The position numbers were made by a program, and so were the translations under genes. From NCBI GenBank assembly GCA_017403825.1, contig JAFRDO010000076.1, positions 1 through 33,001 on the forward strand: a DNA stretch of 33,001 nt, given 5' to 3'. The DNA is from Kiritimatiellia bacterium. Its GTDB lineage: Bacteria > Verrucomicrobiota > Kiritimatiellia > RFP12 > UBA1067. Each line of letters starts with the position of its first letter. The stretch's first letter is position 1. The notes below the pieces were generated by a model that searched no databases, was not told where the DNA came from, and was given only the letters and a program-made list of their open reading frames with translations. Below are positions 23,246 to 32,133 of this stretch, piece after piece.

Positions 23246-24748
23246 CTACTGCACTGTCGGCGTCAGCACAATCGAGATGTCGGAAGTCCCTGTCGCCAGC
23301 GGAACCTTGATTGCCGACGGATCGTTCTGCGCCGCACCATTCCCGACTTTGTATGTAACACCGTAGTCACCGGAGAAGTCTCCAGTAATCGCCGGAATGG
23401 CAAGCGTAATCGCAGTCGTATCCGCATCGCCGGCAGGCGCAGGCACGGGCTTGACGCTAGCGGTCGGTGCAATGCCGAGCACATAACTCTCCCACTTAGG
23501 AATTCCATTGCCTCCGTTGGCTTGAAGCGCAGTCTGAATGGACGCGGTCGTAACGTCTGCCGCGGCATCCACCTCAGCGAGAGCCTCGTCCGCTGCAATG
23601 AAGGTGCGCAACTTCGAAACATTCGCGCTAAGCGCTTTGTTGCCGCCCGGATTGGCCGCAGTCAAGATAGATGCCAACGTCTGGATGCTGTAGGTAGCCG
23701 TAGTGCCAGAGACATTCACGGAACCAGGAACCACTTCCTTCGTAGTTGCAATAGTGCCGGGAAGCGTAATGTCGACCGTGGCTCCAGCGCCCGCACTGAA
23801 GTTGAGCGGAACCGAGCAGTTGCCGCTGACGCCATTGTTCGCCTCGTCAGCCGTCGCAATCACAGTCACCGTCGCATTGGCAGGAAGAGTGAGCGTAGCA
23901 CCTGACGCATTCTTGCCCGGATCGGAAATCGTCACGCCACTGCTAAGAGTGACGGTTTCCGTCGTCGGACGATCGACAAGAATCGTTCCGCTGCCCGCTG
24001 CTGCCGTGTTCGCATCAGCCAACGAAGCGTACTTGATGCCGTTAACTTCAGCAACGCCAATTTCAACATTTCCGTTTGCAGCAGAGAGGCTGCCGCTGCC
24101 GTAGCAGCTTATGCCGGCAACCTGACGAAGCGCCGCACCCTGATCGGACGTCATTGTGAAACTCGTCACGTGATTGCTATCTTCAAGCGCATACAACAGT
24201 TCGCCATTTTGGATGAAGAACTTTACGTAGTTCTTGGTGTGATCACCCAAACGACGGCTATAGTCAAACTCAACGATGAGCGTCGTCGTTGCCGTAGGAT
24301 CTGGAGTCGCACCCGTGGCGGACAGCGCGAACCAATTCGCTCCACCTACCCATGCGTAGTAGCTGTTTCCGCTGCCTGTGTCGCAAATGACAAACCCGAC
24401 CTGCGCCAGACGATCATTCATTGTCCCTTCAAGCGGAAGATCAGCAAGCTTGACAGGAGTAAACACGCCAGACACCGTGACCTTGGTGACCGTGTTCGTA
24501 TCAGGCGCTTTGGAAACATCCACATCGTATGTGACCGCGTAAGTATCGTCAAGGTCGAACTCAAGCACGTTGCCGTTGACCTCAAAGTCGCCATGGGTGG
24601 TATCAAAAGTCCACGTGCCGCTTGAAGCATTCAAGTTGTTGGCGGTAGTCGCGCCAGAGTTGATTCCCGTGAACCACGAATCAAAACTCGCGTTAGCTGC
24701 GAACGCACACGCGCACACAACTGACGCTACGATAAGAGGTTTTTTCAT
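23246..24748 (-). CDS. Large secreted beta-rich surface protein
   Basis: This 500-residue protein has a signal peptide (MKKPLIVASVVCACAFAANA). The N-terminal half (about 20-225) resembles a concanavalin-like/LamG-type beta domain (SGTWTFDTTHGDFEVNGNVL; NYVKFFIQNGELLYALEDSN). The middle is Ala/Thr/Val-rich repeat-like sequence (VTLSSGVTISDPGKNASGAT). Near residue 430 lies GGNGIPKWESYVLGIAPTAS, a motif typical of PVC-group surface proteins that precedes a final domain with an 'ITLAIPAI' strand. I took the ATG at 24748 because it has AAAGGAG ten bases upstream and begins the signal peptide; an earlier in-frame Met would disrupt it. It is the first gene of the secreted cassette, with its own promoter. 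It may bind carbohydrate or form a surface layer; unproven. Confidence 0.75.
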   Translation of the reverse strand: MKKPLIVASVVCACAFAANASFDSWFTGINSGATTANNLNASSGTWTFDTTHGDFEVNGNVLEFDLDDTYAVTYDVDVSKAPDTNTVTKVTVSGVFTPVKLADLPLEGTMNDRLAQVGFVICDTGSGNSYYAWVGGANWFALSATGATPDPTATTTLIVEFDYSRRLGDHTKNYVKFFIQNGELLYALEDSNHVTSFTMTSDQGAALRQVAGISCYGSGSLSAANGNVEIGVAEVNGIKYASLADANTAAAGSGTILVDRPTTETVTLSSGVTISDPGKNASGATLTLPANATVTVIATADEANNGVSGNCSVPLNFSAGAGATVDITLPGTIATTKEVVPGSVNVSGTTATYSIQTLASILTAANPGGNKALSANVSKLRTFIAADEALAEVDAAADVTTASIQTALQANGGNGIPKWESYVLGIAPTASVKPVPAPAGDADTTAITLAIPAITGDFSGDYGVTYKVGNGAAQNDPSAIKVPLATGTSDISIVLTPTVQ

Positions 24749-24771
24749 CCTGATTTCTCCTTTGTGCTTAT

Positions 24772-24801
24772 ATGATACCAAAATGGGTGACAACCCGTCA
24801 A
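24772..24801 (-). promoter_or_regulatory. Promoter of the secreted-protein cassette (TTGACG-18-TATCAT)
   Basis: On the minus strand TTGACG (24801-24796) and TATCAT (24777-24772) are separated by 18 bases, with TGG just before the -10 box (extended -10). A leader of about 15-20 bases with AAAGGAG follows before the ATG at 24748. This leadered architecture contrasts with the TATAAT-6-ATG units elsewhere in the window. Confidence 0.7.
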
Positions 24802-24820
24802 GGGGGAAAAATGGAAAATC

Positions 24821-25858
24821 TTACACCTTCGCGCCGAGACGACCGCCGGCGTAGCGCTGTTCGCGTATCGGACGCCACCACCAGTCGTTGTCGAGATACC
24901 ACCGGACCGTCTTGCGTATGCCGGTGTCGAAGCTCTCCGCCGGACGCCAGCCCAGCGTATCCATCAGCTTGGACGGATCGATCGCATAGCGCAGGTCGTG
25001 TCCGGGACGGTCGGCGACGTAGGTGATGAGGTCGGAGTAAGGTCCCGCGGCTCGCGGGCGCAACTCGTCCAGCGTGGCGCATATCGCCTGGACGACCTCG
25101 AGGTTAGTGCGCTCGTTGTGTCCGCCGACGTTGTACGTCTCGCCGTCTGCGCCCTTCTCGTTGACAAGGCAAAGCGCCGAGACGTGGTCTTCGACGTAGA
25201 GCCAGTCGCGCACGTTCGCGCCCTTTCCGTAGACCGGCAACGGCTTGCCGTCAAGGCAGTTGAGAATCACGAGCGGAATCAGCTTCTCGGGAAAATGGTA
25301 CGGCCCGTAGTTGTTGGAGCAGTTCGTGATGCGGACCGGCAGGCCGTACGTGTCGTGCCATGCGCGCACGAGATGGTCGGAGGCGGCCTTTGACGCGGAA
25401 TACGGCGAGTGCGGCGAATACGGGGTGGCCTCGGTGAAGAAGCCCTCGGCGCCGAGCGAGCCATAGACCTCGTCCGTGGATATGTGCTGGAATACGAACG
25501 CCGGGTTCTTGCGCCACCAGGCGAGCGCGGACTGCAGGAGCGTCGCGGTGCCGACGACGTTGGTGCGGACGAATTCGCCCGGACCGTCTATCGAGCGGTC
25601 CACGTGGGACTCCGCCGCGAGGTGGAACACCGTGTCGGGGCGGAACTCGGCGAACGCCCGGTCCATGCGCGACTGGTCGCAAATGTCGGCGACAAGCAAG
25701 TCGTACAGGCCGTCCACCTCCTTAAGGGACTCCTTTACTCCTGCGTAGGTGAGCTTGTCGACGACAAGCACGTCGCGTCCCTCGCGGCAGAGACGGCGGA
25801 CGAGCGCGGATCCGATGAATCCGCAGCCGCCGGTAACGATGCAGCGCTTACTCGCCAT
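24821..25858 (-). CDS. rmlB: dTDP-glucose 4,6-dehydratase
   Basis: This NAD-dependent SDR enzyme makes dTDP-4-keto-6-deoxyglucose from dTDP-glucose. It has 345 residues, usual for RmlB. Visible motifs are the dinucleotide-binding [44 protein letters not shown] with the catalytic Thr-Asp-Glu, [15 protein letters not shown] with the Tyr-x3-Lys pair, [19 protein letters not shown] and [15 protein letters not shown]. These are RmlB-specific and differ from CDP-glucose dehydratase. The start at 25858 overlaps the wzc end by 11 nt. It closes the wza-wzc operon, while its likely users fdtA/fdtB sit 10 kb downstream in another unit. RmlA is not in the window. Confidence 0.94.
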   Translation of the reverse strand: MASKRCIVTGGCGFIGSALVRRLCREGRDVLVVDKLTYAGVKESLKEVDGLYDLLVADICDQSRMDRAFAEFRPDTVFHLAAESHVDRSIDGPGEFVRTNVVGTATLLQSALAWWRKNPAFVFQHISTDEVYGSLGAEGFFTEATPYSPHSPYSASKAASDHLVRAWHDTYGLPVRITNCSNNYGPYHFPEKLIPLVILNCLDGKPLPVYGKGANVRDWLYVEDHVSALCLVNEKGADGETYNVGGHNERTNLEVVQAICATLDELRPRAAGPYSDLITYVADRPGHDLRYAIDPSKLMDTLGWRPAESFDTGIRKTVRWYLDNDWWWRPIREQRYAGGRLGAKV

Positions 25859-28409
25859 CGGCAAAACCCCTGTTTGGCGCGGACGTCGATGATGTGCCGG
25901 TCTCGGAAGGCGATGCAGGCCCTCCGTTCCCAGTCTCCTGTTCCACGTTCTTAGGCGACGGGGAACCCGCCTCGGACGACGGCGTCTCTTCGGGCTTGTT
26001 TTCCTCCGGCTCGCCCTTCTTGCCACGGCCTTTCTTCTTCTTTCCCTTCTGTTCGCCGTCCTCGTCCGAGTCCTTGGGACGATAGCCGTAGCCGTACCCG
26101 TAGCCATAGCCGTACCCGTAGCCGTACTTGTGGTAGCCGTGGCCGTGCGAATGGGGAGTGAACGCGCCGGCGCTCGACACCTCGATGTCGTTCACGACTG
26201 CGCCGATGATGTTGGCGCCGGCCTCGGTGAGGCTGCGCGAGCAGTACTGGATCGGCTTGAAGTGGGTTCGGTCGGGGCAGCACATTATGATGACGGAATC
26301 GACCATCACCGCGAGCGAGACTACGTCGCCGACGACGCCGAACGGCGGAGAGTCGACGATGACGTGGTCGTAGTTGGCGCGAGCCCACTCGAAGAAGTAC
26401 GACACGGACGAGGAGCCGAAGATCGTCGAGGGCGATACGCCGTCCGGCGCGATCGAGGCAATCACGTCCAGCCCCGGCACGGGCGTCTGGTTTACGAGAG
26501 CCTTGAAGTCGGGCTTTTCGGCACCGGCCGCCTGCAGCACGTGCGAGAAGCTCCGCTCCTTCGTGATCTCGAGGTCCCAGATGCGGGCAAGGCGCGGACG
26601 GCGCAGGTCGAAGTCGACGTGCAGCGTGCGGCGGCCGGCCTGCGCGTACGCAATCGCCAGCGAGCACGACGTGATAGTCTTGCCCTCGCCGGGCTGGGTG
26701 GAGATGATGAGCATGCAGTGGCTGAGAGCCTCGTAGCGCGGCGAATCGAGCAGGTTGCGGAGACCCGCCACGGACTCCGAGAACTGCGAGTACTTGTCGT
26801 TTACGATGAAGCGCGCCACCTCCTCGCGCTTCTTCCGGCGGACATGCGGCAGGACCGCCAGCACCTTGAGGGAAAGGCGGCCCTCGATGTCGGCCAGGTT
26901 CACGACGGTGTCCTCCAGGTTGTCCACGATGAGCACGAATACGATGCCCAGTATGATCGACAGGGCTACGCCGGCGCCGAAGATGAGGGTGGGGTTAGGC
27001 AGGACGGGCTTCGACGGGACGCCGGCGGGGCGCCCTACGCGGACGATCTCGTTGTTCGACTCCGCCTCGATGCGGGCCTTGTTCTCGTCCATGATGAGAC
27101 CCTCCAGCACGCGGTTGGCTACGCCGAACTCGGCTTCGAGCTGCCCGAGACCCGACTCCGCCAGCACGATGCGCTGCTCGATCGAGGCGAGCTCGTTGCG
27201 GAGATCGTCCTGCTTCTGGCGCAGGTTCGCGAGCTGGTTGCGCGTAACGCGGAGCGTGGAGCGACCTGTGAGCAGGGCTCGGGCCGCGGCGTCGAGGAAG
27301 CGGCGCTTGGCGAGCTCCAGCGCCTTCTTCGCGGTAATCACGTCGGGATGGTTGTCGGTGTAAGAGAACAGGAGGCGCTGGTACTGCCCCTCGGCATCCT
27401 GGTAGGCGCGGAACTCCGCGGCGATCTCCTGCGCGCGGGGAACGCCCGTGGAGAGGTTGCCGTAGCTCGAGGGGTCCTTCTGAACGGCGGCGAGCATCTT
27501 CTCCCACTCCACGAGCTGAGTCTCCTCGGCCTCGAGGGCGAGAATGTCGCCAGTGGTCTTGGAGAGGCCCTGGCTCACAGTGTCGCGCGAGGAGCGCAGG
27601 TTGTCCACCTTGTTGGCAGTGCGAAAATCAAGAAGCTGCTTGGCGATCTTGTCCACCTCGCGGCGCTTCTTCTCGACGTTGCCGTGTATCTGCGAGACGG
27701 CCTTGTCGCAGCGGAGCTTGTTCTCCTCATCGGTGAACGACTCGATGGCTTCCGCATAGGCGTTGGCAAGGGCCGCGCAAAGGGCCGGCGTCTTGGAACG
27801 GAGCGAGATGGTGATGATGCGCGAGTTGCGCACGAGGTCCAGCTCGGAGCCGGCGAGCGTGCCTATGATCTCCTCGTCGGAAACCGTCGAGGACGGGTGA
27901 CCCGCCCGGTACTGCTGCACGACCTTCGTGACGACCTTGTCGGAACGCCAGTCGGAGATGCGCGTGTTGAAGATCTCGGCGTAGGTGTTGCCGTAGTCGG
28001 GCGTGGCCTCCGACAGGGCGCTGTGTCCGCGGGAGCCAGACGAGCGACGCATGTCCATCGTGAACTCGCTGGTCGCCTCGTAGATCGTGGGCGAGATGCG
28101 GTAGACCGCAAATGCGACGATCAAACCGACAAGCAGGAACACGAAGACGGAGAGCCAGCGCTGCGACACGACGCGAAGCATGCGCCCTATGGTGATTGTG
28201 CCGATTACCGAGCCATCGTCGTTTCCGCCGCCGCCCGAGCCGCCGTATGCGCCGCCATACGCGCTGCCACCATACGAACCGCCGCCGTATGCGCCGCTGC
28301 CGTAGTACATGGGCTTCTTCCAGCCGTAATAAACGGGGGAGGACTTCCCGCTGCCGTAGTACATCGGGGAGGACTTCCCGCTGCCATAATATATAGGTTT
28401 GTCAGCCAT
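25848..28409 (-). CDS. Wzc-type polysaccharide co-polymerase / bacterial tyrosine kinase with Tyr-rich ends
   Basis: This 853-residue inner-membrane protein controls polysaccharide chain length and export. An unusual Gly/Tyr-rich N-terminus (residues 1-60, with repeats YYGSGKSSP) precedes TM1 (about 85-104), a Wzz periplasmic domain with coiled-coil segments (about 215-450) and TM2 (about 475-495, after the Pro-rich [10 protein letters not shown]). A cytoplasmic BY-kinase follows: Walker A TQPGEGKT (571-578), Walker A' [10 protein letters not shown] (597-606), Walker B VIVDSPP (683-689) and a tyrosine cluster YGYGYGYGY at about 759-776. The remaining C-terminus is a low-complexity Lys/Glu/Ser/Pro tail. 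The start at 28409 overlaps the ligase-like gene by 8 nt. The C-terminal Tyr cluster is normal for autophosphorylation; the N-terminal one is not. Confidence 0.92.
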   Translation of the reverse strand: MADKPIYYGSGKSSPMYYGSGKSSPVYYGWKKPMYYGSGAYGGGSYGGSAYGGAYGGSGGGGNDDGSVIGTITIGRMLRVVSQRWLSVFVFLLVGLIVAFAVYRISPTIYEATSEFTMDMRRSSGSRGHSALSEATPDYGNTYAEIFNTRISDWRSDKVVTKVVQQYRAGHPSSTVSDEEIIGTLAGSELDLVRNSRIITISLRSKTPALCAALANAYAEAIESFTDEENKLRCDKAVSQIHGNVEKKRREVDKIAKQLLDFRTANKVDNLRSSRDTVSQGLSKTTGDILALEAEETQLVEWEKMLAAVQKDPSSYGNLSTGVPRAQEIAAEFRAYQDAEGQYQRLLFSYTDNHPDVITAKKALELAKRRFLDAAARALLTGRSTLRVTRNQLANLRQKQDDLRNELASIEQRIVLAESGLGQLEAEFGVANRVLEGLIMDENKARIEAESNNEIVRVGRPAGVPSKPVLPNPTLIFGAGVALSIILGIVFVLIVDNLEDTVVNLADIEGRLSLKVLAVLPHVRRKKREEVARFIVNDKYSQFSESVAGLRNLLDSPRYEALSHCMLIISTQPGEGKTITSCSLAIAYAQAGRRTLHVDFDLRRPRLARIWDLEITKERSFSHVLQAAGAEKPDFKALVNQTPVPGLDVIASIAPDGVSPSTIFGSSSVSYFFEWARANYDHVIVDSPPFGVVGDVVSLAVMVDSVIIMCCPDRTHFKPIQYCSRSLTEAGANIIGAVVNDIEVSSAGAFTPHSHGHGYHKYGYGYGYGYGYGYGYRPKDSDEDGEQKGKKKKGRGKKGEPEENKPEETPSSEAGSPSPKNVEQETGNGGPASPSETGTSSTSAPNRGFADGE
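26082..26135 (-). repeat. (Gly-Tyr)n coding microrepeat in wzc
   Basis: About nine tyrosines alternate with glycine or similar residues (759-776 of Wzc). The DNA is a degenerate six-base repeat (GGCTAC/GGGTAC/GGCTAT on the coding strand). This is the expected autophosphorylated tail, but the near-perfect alternation makes it prone to slippage, so its length may vary between strains in six-base steps. Confidence 0.8.
28337..28396 (-). repeat. Two 30-bp tandem repeats at the 5' end of wzc
   Basis: The units at 28337-28366 and 28367-28396 share GGAAGTCCTCCCC and neighbouring sequence on the coding strand and encode [13 protein letters not shown] decapeptides. A further partial copy (YYGWKKP, then YYGSG) follows. 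In-frame unit length means that gain or loss of copies would keep wzc intact. Confidence 0.78.
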
Positions 28410-29793
28410 TGCCTCTTAACATCTCCCTCGGAAACGACTTCGCCGACACCGCGAGAATCGCACCAACGACCACGATTACGTCCGCCCTGAGGAGCGAACA
28501 GTCGAAGAACGCCGTCGACGCCAAGGCCGCCAGCGCAAGCGGAGCCGCAAGGACCGCCGGCCCCGGAAGGCGGCGTGCGCGGACACAGCCCGCCGCCCTG
28601 CGGAAATACGTGAACATAAGGAGCCCGAACGGCAACGCGAGCACGACCGTTCCGACGATGCCATGCTCCACGAGCAGCTGCCACCAGCCGTTCGGAACCG
28701 CCGCAACCCCGCGCGGCAGCAGCACCCAGTCCGCCGCAGCCACACCAAAACGGAGGTCAAACTGGAACGCACCGAGCCCGACGCCGGCCCACGGATGCGC
28801 CGTCCATGACTTGAACGCCGCCTCCGAAAGCACGCGGCGGCAATCCAGCAACCCTGACGGCAGGAAATCCCTGCTGACGAACGGCGCAGTCCTTGCGCTC
28901 ACCACTCCATCAGGCAGTGCGGCGACGACCAGCAGCCCTCCCATCACCATGACAAGGGCGTAGACGACGACCATCCTGAACTCGCCGGACCCGCGCAGCT
29001 TGCGGCACGCGACGATGAACACGGCGATGAAAAGCAGCAGCGTCGCAACGGCGAACACGGCGGCGTCGAGCGCGGGCGAGAAGACGAACATCCCGGCCGC
29101 ATTGCCCCCGACGGAGAACACGGCAAGCAGCACGGCGGCGTTCCAATGACGCTCGAACGCCGCGAACAGGGAGACCGTTCCGCAAAGCAGGTAGAGCGCA
29201 AACGCAACGCCGGAATGGTAAAACCAGCCGGAATTGCCGGCAACGACCGCGCTCGCCGCAGCGTTGCCGCGGCTCGCGAGAAAGATCAGCAGCGCTGCAG
29301 CCGCCCCGGAAAGGGACGACGCCATAAGAAGGAACGCCATGCGCGCAGAACTTCCCAGCGCGTGCCGACAACCCGTGACGACGACGGCAAGCGCCACGGT
29401 CGCCGCGAACGGCAGCGCACCGGACGAAGCGAATGCCCCAGGGAAGACGGACACCGCCGGTTGCAAGACCGACCACGTGCGCGTCTCGAAGTCATAGGAC
29501 ATGGCGATGCCGGTGTTCAGGGCCCGCAGCCCGGCTACCGCCACTACGACCAAGAACACCCAGAAGAGAGGATCGCGTCCTATCGCCAGCGAAACCCGTC
29601 GACGCGCGTCATGCAACATTTCCCCGCCGCGGAGCGACGGCTCGAGCATGATCCACCACGCCCCGACAAGCGAAAGCCACAGCATGGCCGTGGCGATTTT
29701 CGGCGCCTCGCAGAACGGGAATAGGAAGAGCGGCGCGACCGCCAGCAAGGACAGATGCGCCGCCAGTCCGTACTTGGCGATTGCCTTCTGCAC
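28402..29793 (-). CDS. O-antigen ligase / Wzy polymerase-like membrane protein
   Basis: This 463-residue protein has about twelve predicted membrane spans. It carries the hallmark of the WaaL/Wzy superfamily, a large periplasmic loop followed by HPWAGVGLGAFQFDLRFG (about residues 335-352), then LLVEHGIVGTVVLALPFGLL. Such enzymes join or polymerise lipid-linked glycans at the periplasmic face. Ligase and polymerase cannot be separated by sequence alone. The position just upstream of wzc and downstream of a beta-barrel gene favours a polymerase for the exported polysaccharide. The start is GTG at 29793, one base after the preceding stop, with no good ribosome binding site, so translation is probably coupled. 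The protein is highly Ala/Val-rich. Confidence 0.82.
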   Translation of the reverse strand: MQKAIAKYGLAAHLSLLAVAPLFLFPFCEAPKIATAMLWLSLVGAWWIMLEPSLRGGEMLHDARRRVSLAIGRDPLFWVFLVVVAVAGLRALNTGIAMSYDFETRTWSVLQPAVSVFPGAFASSGALPFAATVALAVVVTGCRHALGSSARMAFLLMASSLSGAAAALLIFLASRGNAAASAVVAGNSGWFYHSGVAFALYLLCGTVSLFAAFERHWNAAVLLAVFSVGGNAAGMFVFSPALDAAVFAVATLLLFIAVFIVACRKLRGSGEFRMVVVYALVMVMGGLLVVAALPDGVVSARTAPFVSRDFLPSGLLDCRRVLSEAAFKSWTAHPWAGVGLGAFQFDLRFGVAAADWVLLPRGVAAVPNGWWQLLVEHGIVGTVVLALPFGLLMFTYFRRAAGCVRARRLPGPAVLAAPLALAALASTAFFDCSLLRADVIVVVGAILAVSAKSFPREMLRGNG

Positions 29794-29794
29794 T

Positions 29795-31051
29795 TCAGTA
29801 CGTCAGGCGCACGCCGCCGGTCACGCGCCAGCGGTCGTAGTCGCAATAACCGCTGTTGTCGTGGCTGTTGCTGTCCCAGGAGCGCAGATACTCCCCGTAC
29901 GCGAACAGCGCCAGGAACCGGTTGAGCGTGTAGTCGAGGCCAAAGCGGGCTGTCGTAACGTCGATATCGTAGTCGCTGCCGGACGAACGCGAGACGTGAT
30001 CGTGCGTCTCGTGGCGATAGGTCATGTCGAGCTTGGCGTGAAGCTTGCCGCGCACGAGGGACTTCGCAATGCCCCAGCTTATGGCGTCTACGCGCGACCG
30101 GCTCGAGAGCTCGCGCTCGGACGGCTGGTAGTAGCTCGTGGCAAGGAGCATCGTGTGCAATGTGTCGGATATCTTCCAGTCTCCGGAGAGCGTGTAGACG
30201 AAGCCGTTGGCCGTCGAGGCGCCGTCACCGTAGTCGAACCTGCTCCAACCGGCGAGGGCGCGGTAGGAGATGCGTTCCGTCGCATACGAGCCAAGACCGG
30301 CCTGGGCGATGTAGCCGTCGGAACGGCGGCTGACATGGTCGTGACCGGCGTTGTCCTGATTGTAGCCGTGATATCCGGCCGCAACGAGGAAGTCTGTCCA
30401 GGGAGAAGGCGCGAAGCCCGCAAGGAGAGTGCCGGTCCAGCGCTGCCAGCCGTAGAGCGCTCCGACGTTCGGATTGTCAGTGTCATTGTCGTAGTCAACG
30501 TTGTAGTAGCCGCCACGCAGGTCAGCGTGCCAGTGCTCGTTGAACCGGCGCTGTATCCCGCCGTTGATGTCGAACTGCCCGCGGTCGCCGTTGTAGCCGC
30601 GCCCGTCTCCAAGCTCGATGTCGTCGGCCATCGTGATGCGACGGTAGGATTCAGCGAGCATCAGCGACCAACCCTTCTCCGCGCCCTTGCTGTTGGACCA
30701 GTTCCAGCGGAGGTTCTCGCCGTAGTTATGAGTGTTGTAGCGGTTGACGTTCTTGCTCTCGGTATAGCAATGGTAGCTGTAGTACGCGTTCAGCAGAAGC
30801 GACCAGTTGTCGTCTTTGTAGTCCAGCTTGAACGCCGGGCTGATCGTCCACATCATGTCGCCCTCGGCGTCGTAGCTGCGGCCGCCGGGGTTCGAGTCCC
30901 ATGTGGCAGACGCCGAGACGTACGGCCTGATGGTCATGCGCTCCCCTATCTTGAAGCCGGCAGGCCTGTCAAGCACATCTGCCGAAGCTGTCGCGATGGC
31001 AACCGACGCCAGCGCAAGCGCCAGCCCCTTGAATCCCTCTGCATTAGTCAT
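29795..31051 (-). CDS. Outer-membrane beta-barrel protein of the polysaccharide operon (BBP2/EpsL-like)
   Basis: This 418-residue exported protein has a signal peptide (cleavage near ASA-DVLDR). The mature sequence alternates polar and aromatic residues in many amphipathic strands, starting MTIRPYVSASATWDSNPGG and ending in the aromatic C-terminal strand VTGGVRLTY, typical of outer-membrane barrels. The opening strand followed by 'DSNP' recalls putative beta-barrel porin 2 and EpsL-like proteins found in PEP-CTERM-linked exopolysaccharide loci. It may be the outer-membrane exit channel for the polymer, with Wza-like and Wzc as partners. An AAGGGAG ribosome binding site precedes the ATG at 31051, 50 nt after the preceding gene. 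Confidence 0.8.
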   Translation of the reverse strand: MTNAEGFKGLALALASVAIATASADVLDRPAGFKIGERMTIRPYVSASATWDSNPGGRSYDAEGDMMWTISPAFKLDYKDDNWSLLLNAYYSYHCYTESKNVNRYNTHNYGENLRWNWSNSKGAEKGWSLMLAESYRRITMADDIELGDGRGYNGDRGQFDINGGIQRRFNEHWHADLRGGYYNVDYDNDTDNPNVGALYGWQRWTGTLLAGFAPSPWTDFLVAAGYHGYNQDNAGHDHVSRRSDGYIAQAGLGSYATERISYRALAGWSRFDYGDGASTANGFVYTLSGDWKISDTLHTMLLATSYYQPSERELSSRSRVDAISWGIAKSLVRGKLHAKLDMTYRHETHDHVSRSSGSDYDIDVTTARFGLDYTLNRFLALFAYGEYLRSWDSNSHDNSGYCDYDRWRVTGGVRLTY

Positions 31052-31101
31052 TGTCTTCTCCCTTCAAGTCGGACGATAGCGTAAATCCGGAAAATGGCCT
31101 G

Positions 31102-32094
31102 TCATCGCCTGGACTGCCATCCGTAGCCATGTATCGGCTCCGACGGCTTCTGCGGAACCTGGACAGGAGCCACCTTACGGCCGGTGCCGCGAGGAACGAT
31201 GACGCCCTCGGTGAACGTGTCGAACGCGGAGCCGGTGCCGAGGTTCGGCAGCGACTCGTTGAGCGGATTGTAGATCGCGTCTATGATGGGGGTGCGTTCC
31301 TGTGAAGAAACGCTGGGGTCGGTGTTGGCGCCGCCCAAGTCGGCCAAGAGCGCCTCCTGGTTCTGTGCCCCGTCAACGTTCAACAGCATATTGTCGAGTA
31401 TACTTTCAAGTTCCGGCAACGTCTCGGCGGAAGCCGTTACGAGCATAGGATCGTAGCTCTTGGCATCGCCAGTCGCCAGGGCCGCCGGGAACCATTCCTT
31501 GGCCGCCGCCTCCTGGACCGACGCCGGCAAGGCCGCCGTCATGGCCGAGACAATCGCCTCGCTGCCGCTGTTGGAGCCGCGAATGAACGCAAGCGCCGCG
31601 AAGCCGCTGCGCACGCCGGCATTGTCCTCCACCTCAACGCGCGAATTGACCTTGGCCATCACGTTGGTCGCGATGTCAAGGTACTCTTCGTCACTGTAGG
31701 TCGTGGACGGATTGGCGGCCCGGTTGAGCATGTCGGAGCCGAGGCTCTCGCTTATGACGGGCAGGTACTCCACCGGAACTGTCGCGAACACCTCGGCGAT
31801 CATCGTCGCGAGATTGCCCTTCTGCGCACCCTTGAGGGCCGCGCGGCAGGCGTTGAGATACGAAGCCGCCAGTTCCTCCTGTGACCCGGGCATGTTGCCT
31901 ATCGCCGCGTTCACGTCGGCGAGGAACTGCCTCTGGTCGTCGGCCGAAAGCTGGCTGACGGTAGCCGTCATGACGGCCGGGCTGGAGATCGCTTCCACGA
32001 TCTTTTCGCGCGCAGCGACCAGCGTAAGGCCCTCTGCAAAAAGCGCACCTGCGGCCAAAGCCGCCGCCGCCACTACGATTCTCTTCGCATTCAT
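31102..32094 (-). CDS. Exported protein of unknown function in the polysaccharide operon
   Basis: This 330-residue protein has a signal peptide (MNAKRIVVAAAALAAGALFA, followed by EGLTLVAAREKIV). The mature part is mostly alpha-helical, acidic and Ala-rich, suggesting a helical solenoid or coiled scaffold (around SSPAVMTATVSQLSADDQRQ). The last about 80 residues become Pro/Gly-rich and basic (ending PIHGYGWQSRR), likely disordered. I recognise no domain. The location between the wza-like and beta-barrel genes suggests a periplasmic partner of polysaccharide export. An AAGGAGAG ribosome binding site lies upstream, 39 nt after the preceding stop. Confidence 0.75.
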   Translation of the reverse strand: MNAKRIVVAAAALAAGALFAEGLTLVAAREKIVEAISSPAVMTATVSQLSADDQRQFLADVNAAIGNMPGSQEELAASYLNACRAALKGAQKGNLATMIAEVFATVPVEYLPVISESLGSDMLNRAANPSTTYSDEEYLDIATNVMAKVNSRVEVEDNAGVRSGFAALAFIRGSNSGSEAIVSAMTAALPASVQEAAAKEWFPAALATGDAKSYDPMLVTASAETLPELESILDNMLLNVDGAQNQEALLADLGGANTDPSVSSQERTPIIDAIYNPLNESLPNLGTGSAFDTFTEGVIVPRGTGRKVAPVQVPQKPSEPIHGYGWQSRR

Positions 32095-32133
32095 GTGCTC
32101 TCCTTCTTGTTCTCTACTTGCTTATGTTCTGTG

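Noticed and set aside
28350..28409. GSGKSS repeats at the Wzc N-terminus resembling a Walker A P-loop
   Set aside because: There is no preceding beta strand or following helix, and the true Walker A (PGEGKT) is at residues 573-578; the likeness is due to low-complexity repeats.
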